From positions 321,103 through 385,102 of the forward strand of contig MZZL01000393.1 in the NCBI GenBank assembly GCA_002749535.1: 64,000 nt of DNA. Direction: 5' to 3'. Position 1 is the first letter of the stretch, and each line of letters begins with the position of its first letter. The position numbers and the translations under genes are program-made. This document shows positions 59,851 to 64,000 of the stretch, piece by piece. A model generated the notes under the pieces. It ran no database searches. It was not told the origin of the DNA and saw only the letters and a list, made by a program, of their open reading frames with translations. The stretch comes from Apophysomyces variabilis (taxonomy: Eukaryota > Mucoromycota > Mucoromycetes > Mucorales > Mucoraceae).

Positions 59851-61829
59851 GTTTGTTTTCTTTCTCTGTTTTGGCGTGTTTGATGAAAAGAAGAAGGAAG
59901 GAGAAAATAGCCATGGTATTTTATAGTAGCAAAAAAAAAAAAAAAAGGTGTTGCGTCCCGTTCGTTCTGCCCATCGATGTTTGTGTGCCGCACAGTCGTC
60001 CCCCTTTCTTGAACGCATAAGAAACACGATGGCAAAAAGCCGTTTCCCCATGGGCCAATCATATTCTGTCTATCCACCTCTGCGCCAATTGCAAGATAAC
60101 AACCCCTTTTTCCCCAACATTATCCCTTGACGAGATTGATCACAATAATGATATCTCAGTCCTTTTTTTTTGTCTTTTTTTGGCCTTGTTGGTACTTTTA
60201 TGCCATTTAAATCCGGGTCCTTGGTGTTTGACTTCTTGTACCTTTTCTCTTTAAAGAAATAGTGCATGAAAACGTTTTTCCAGAACAGGATAGCAATTTT
60301 TTTGAACTATGCCTATTATGAACTCCGTTAAAGCGAAAGAAAGAGAGAAAAAAAAGGGGGGGGAGGGAAAGGATTAGGGGAGTCCGTTGGATAATGATAA
60401 CATTTTCAAATATATTTAGATGATAAGTTACCCAGTCGTACGCGTGTTAGGGAACGGGCGTGCAATGATGGGTGGTTGATTACCAACCAACCATCATCAT
60501 AGGGGGAAATAAGCCGTCTTTCCTTTCTTCCATATACGCCGATAGGATCCCAACAATAACGCGGGCAGGTCATCAGGCGGAATAAAGCTAAAAGATACAA
60601 CTCTATGCATGCTCATAGCTTTATGCGAAAATTATGCATGCTGTCCTTTTTGCACAACATACTTTTTGAAAATAAACAGCGTTCCTTTCTTTTTGGCGTG
60701 GTTTGTTTACTTTCAGATTTACTAATGCAGGTTTTCTCGAATCTAATATTTATTCATCACCGTAATATTATCCTGTTATTGCCTATACAAAAAAAAGTAG
60801 TTAGGATAGCTTAATTAGCGTGTTTTATTCGAGTTAAAAAGAAAACGATTTTAATAGGTGATATATTCCGCTTCTGGTCACGTAACATAATAGAAGACTG
60901 TCAGAAAGTGACAATGATACCGAGATTACGGAAAATAGTTTAAAAAAAGGGAGAAGAATCTAGTGGGGAAGGCTGTCCTACTTGGTGACCATCAAATAAC
61001 CTATAGTATTTGTTCATTTCTAACCAAATAGGACCCGAAATAGCGACGTTAAAATAAGCTTTCTTTTTTTTATATGTATATTTCTTTAGGTTACCAAGCA
61101 AGGAGTTCCTCTTTGTTTATCATGCGTCAGAAAAAAAAAAGAGGTAATTCCTTAGTCTCCCTTTCTTTGTTATTCTTAAAATCTTCTCGATCGGCATCAT
61201 TCATCCCTGTCCTTTTAGTTATTGTTCTTATTCCTTCGATGTTTTATCATTTCAGATAAGCGTTCAGCGTATTAATTTTATCTCGGATCAACATTAAAAG
61301 GGATTAATAATAAAAAAGTCATGCTGTCACCTGTAATGTTTATTGTATTCTCTTGCTTTATTCACATGAAGTGGTGAGTGCAGCTCTATGAACGCTTAGG
61401 TATTACCTTTTTCTATAAGTTTCCGGGTGGGAAGTCGTCTCAGAGTTTTCTCAAAGGAGGTACTTGAACACGCACACAGCATTTTGGTTTCGCGCGATCG
61501 TCATTTATTCTTGTAAACGCTTGTGCGACCCACCATTCGCATCTTTCCTCTTTTCGAAAAAAAATTTTTTTTTGAGAAGTCAGCGGCGATTTCCCTTAAT
61601 CAGTAGGTTTATCGAGCTTATTCATCTGCAAGAAGGTTTGACCAAACCCAGATTATAGACCAATCTCTATATAGATTTCTTTTTGACACCAACGAGGATT
61701 AATTCATTTCAATGCAAGCATTCAGATGACCTAATCCTAGATCCTTGCTGACCATTCGCGGAAGCCTAAAAATTTCTTATGCAGAATCCAAAAGATAGAA
61801 TGGGGGGCCAGACAACACGGTTAGGGACG
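59851..61829. other. Intergenic, no supported gene
   Basis: About 2 kb. CT-rich and A-run stretches (59930-59946) lie in the zinc-finger gene's leader. The rest is AT-rich without motif-bearing frames. Confidence 0.45.
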
Positions 61830-61834
61830 AGAAG

Positions 61835-61962
61835 TTGTTGTACGGTAGCATGCGTCGTGTGACTTCAGACAGCGCGCGAATGGTCTTCCAATTTTCACGA
61901 GTATCCGCCTGCGGATTGACAGCCGCGTGAGTGAAGCAAATCTGTGTGCGACGCTCCGGGTT
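61835..61962 (-). pseudogene. Decayed fragment resembling complex I 75/78 kDa subunit (NDUFS1/NUO78)
   Basis: A 43-codon minus-strand stretch resembles the C-terminal part of the NADH:ubiquinone oxidoreductase 75 kDa subunit. It has ERRTQ for the expected EGRTQ, AVNPQADTRENWK, IRALSEV and LPYN. Outside this stretch the similarity stops, there is no start, and flanking DNA is AT-rich. I read it as a relic copied from a functional gene elsewhere. Similarity is from memory of the family, not an alignment. Confidence 0.5.
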
Positions 61963-64000
61963 CGTCAATCTGTAGCTCACCGTAAAAAAAAAGCATCTTG
62001 GCAAACCAAAAAAAAGGTCTCCATGGAAACGGTCAAAAAGCATCACAGTTGCATACTGCAGATCAAAGTCGCCGTGGGGTGATTTTTTTTAAAACAAGAC
62101 TACACCGTATATTGTTGGATATCGCAATATAGCTGCATTTAATAAATACAAAAAGCTTGACAGCTGCAGAACTAGCATTCTTATGGCAGAGCGCATACAC
62201 AACTTTGTATACATTGTTTTTACTCGCGCAGCTGAACACAAGTTTTGTTTATGTTGATGTTTTCCTTTCGTTTTCTTCTGTTTGACAGGAAAGGTCAACT
62301 ACCTCCATTATACTCTGCGATAACGTTGCCTTGATTCCTATTTGCCATCTCTTTGTTACCACAAAGATCTCGTATTTATCAGATTTTTGTATTCTTATTA
62401 ACGGCCACATCAAGACAAAACAAGGGAGCTATTTTATTTCTCTATTTTAAACAACATGTTGATGAAGTGGATAAGGGGTCGGGTAAGTACGATTGCATCG
62501 ATTGATTATTCCTCTCAAAACTAGACGACGTATGTGCATCAATCAAATCGCCTTAGCAATAAGGCCGGACTCTGGAAGCCCCTGGGGAAGCTACGCCTTG
62601 CGTGAGCGCAGGTTCGGGGTCGGTCTTTTGATGATAGGAACAGGTGCTTGCCAAAAGGACGGTAGCAGCGTCCCTCCGTAATGATGCTAGTAAACAAAGC
62701 CCTCGATTCCATACTCTGAGGGAAGGAAAAAAAAAGACAAGATTCAAAGTGACTGTCCATCCGCTTGAAACGTCTACTGGCAAAAGGCTATCAATTTGCT
62801 CCTTAAAAAATGTGATTCTTTGAATGAAAGATCCTATTTCTGCCTTGCCGAAATGGGCCAGCAATGGCCTTGGCACTGTTGCCATCAAGCTTGGCGAACT
62901 CCTCATACACGCGAATGCAATGAGTCCTCCCATAATGCAGGGACAAGTGATCTCCGTCCCAGATCAAGGGGTTGGATAAGGCGCTAGACTTTTAAGTCTT
63001 GCCTACAAATCTGGGGAACCTTGCCTGTCACGACGCTAAATGTTTTTCCGTGTTTCGATTTTGATTTTTGGTCAACTACAACATCTATTTACAAGGATGC
63101 ACAATCCATTACCGGAGTCTTCGAAGGTCTGGTTTTTTCAGCTGTTTTCCATGTTTAGTACTTATCATTTAAGGTATCTGTCAATGTTTCCGCGGGATAT
63201 GTATAGATTCCAGCTAATTTCGTATTCAATTGGTTCTGGTAATAAACGGACTTCTGTCACCCCGGAACCGAGTTATGGGCACCGGTAGATAAGTTGGCCC
63301 TCAATAACCGAATTAGCGCACCTTTTTTTATGGCAAGAACAGATACAACAGAAGAACCGAGTGGTTCTTTTCAATGTACAGAGAGGAACTCCATCGTCTT
63401 TATGTCTTATCGTATCCTCCTCAAAAGATAGTGTCGGCCTTGAACTTAAACATCTCAAATTGGGCAAAGCAATGAATGGTGGTACAGCACAAAGCATTTC
63501 CTCAGAAGTTCTGCGGACCATTGGTAAATTCATCTCCGCGTCCATGTTTCCTATGACTGAATATGCCAGCGCAACACACGAAAATGTATCTAACATACAC
63601 TGGACACAATTAACCATTATTCTCTTTAACCTTGAACGGAGGGGAAAAAAGGCAAGCTGCAGGCGCAAGCAGATGTTTGGTATTCCCACAGAGTGACGGT
63701 TTCCAGAAACTACGTGACCTAAAATCTTGAATTATTGCATATCATTTGCACAAGAAGTATTACCTCGATTTATATCTATCTATGAAGATCAACAAAAAAG
63801 GGAAAGACGAAGAGTGACATATAAAGCAATCTCTTTTCAATTTTTCCTTTCTTTGTTGCATGGGCTCTAGACATATTTATAACATAGTTCTGATGAGTTG
63901 CACTCTCAGATTCAGTTGCCCTTCTTGCATGAACGTATCCGTTTTTGGAGAAAAGAAGCCAAGGTTCATTCTCAACTTTCAGTAAGACTAACGATACAAG
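61963..64000. other. Intergenic to window edge, no supported gene
   Basis: About 2 kb to the right edge. Frames of 110-138 codons overlap on both strands near 63.3-63.7 kb without motifs. A minus-strand frame at 62830-62960 (YEEFAKLDGNSAKAIAGP) is protein-like but unrecognised. The tRNA-like fold at 62958-63015 lies here. Confidence 0.4.
62958..63015 (+). other. tRNA-like fold (truncated tRNA-Leu resemblance)
   Basis: A 7-bp stem (CCCAGAT with ATCTGGG) encloses GTTGGATAAGGCGCTAG, which resembles a tRNA-Leu D arm, then the hairpin AGACTTTTAAGTCT. There is no T arm with a B box and the anticodon loop is not seven bases, so it is not a normal tRNA gene. It could be a decayed tRNA or chance. Confidence 0.3.

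Noticed and set aside
62553..62933. 126-codon minus-strand frame
   Set aside because: No family motif; part of another frame nearby looks more protein-like but is short and unrecognised.
63273..63696. Two overlapping frames of 111 and 138 codons on opposite strands
   Set aside because: Neither has a recognisable motif, splice partner or coding-like pattern stronger than the other.
1..64000. CRISPR arrays, bacterial operons or phage genes
   Set aside because: No regularly spaced direct repeats, no Shine-Dalgarno-led gene strings, and spliced eukaryotic genes throughout.

Overview
The window is nuclear DNA of a filamentous fungus, most likely an early-diverging lineage (Mucoromycota, Mucorales-like). 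Nearly all genes are broken by short introns of about 43-100 bp with GT-AG ends. Genes lie on both strands without operons, 5' flanks are rich in CT/GA and poly-A tracts, and the proteins are typically fungal: a Zn2Cys6 regulator, a KTR/GT15 mannosyltransferase, a LIM-RhoGAP of the Lrg1 type, PNS1 and an HSF. The placement is an inference from gene content and intron style; no marker gene was compared.

Layout. 0-1 kb: start of a RING/TRAF zinc-finger gene that runs off the left edge. 3-4 kb: a helical protein, perhaps Cut8/Sts1-like. 6.5-7.7 kb: TRM61, the tRNA m1A58 methyltransferase catalytic subunit. 8.6-10.4 kb: a secretory UDP-glycosyltransferase. 10.6-13.3 kb: a DEAH helicase of the Dhr2/DHX33 type. 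13.8-15.4 kb: a heat shock factor. 15.8-17.3 kb: a peroxisomal acyl-CoA thioesterase ending in SKL. 18.2-19.3 kb: transaldolase. 19.6-21.5 kb: an RS-rich protein with a decayed RNase H fold. 21.5 kb: an assembly gap. 22-24.1 kb: a variant FYVE protein. 24.9-26.2 kb: a coiled-coil protein of unknown role. 26.8-29.2 kb: a Zn2Cys6 factor. 29.6-31.4 kb: PNS1/CTL. 31.6-35.2 kb: LIM-RhoGAP. 35.6-36.1 kb: holo-ACP synthase. 36.9-39.7 kb: a BTB-BTB-CAP-Gly protein. 40.8-42 kb: a PAS protein. 42.6-44.1 kb: an SLC35F-like transporter. 45.8-47.3 kb: GT15 mannosyltransferase. 47.6-49.8 kb: SRP receptor alpha. 50.1-53.7 kb: a decayed hAT transposon, followed by tRNA-Cys(GCA). 55.7-56.6 kb: a stand-alone ABC ATPase. 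59-59.9 kb: a Crz1-like zinc-finger factor. 61.8 kb: a decayed fragment resembling the complex I 75/78 kDa subunit. The rest of 60-64 kb has no gene I can support.

The genes are mostly housekeeping and regulatory functions and do not form a cluster acting in one pathway. Loose themes are RNA maturation (TRM61, the helicase, the RS/RNase H-like protein), the secretory pathway and cell wall (SRP receptor, GT15, UGT, Rho regulation by LIM-RhoGAP) and transcription control (HSF, Zn2Cys6, C2H2, PAS). I found no CRISPR array, phage, rRNA or biosynthetic cluster. The most unusual items are the degenerate RNase H domain joined to an RS region, the FYVE finger with altered zinc ligands, the tandem BTB plus CAP-Gly fusion, a probable GC-AG intron in TRM61, and the hAT element with subterminal repeats next to a tRNA gene.

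Exon coordinates in the entries were joined by hand from splice signals, reading frame and family motifs. Every complete multi-exon model listed sums to a multiple of three.
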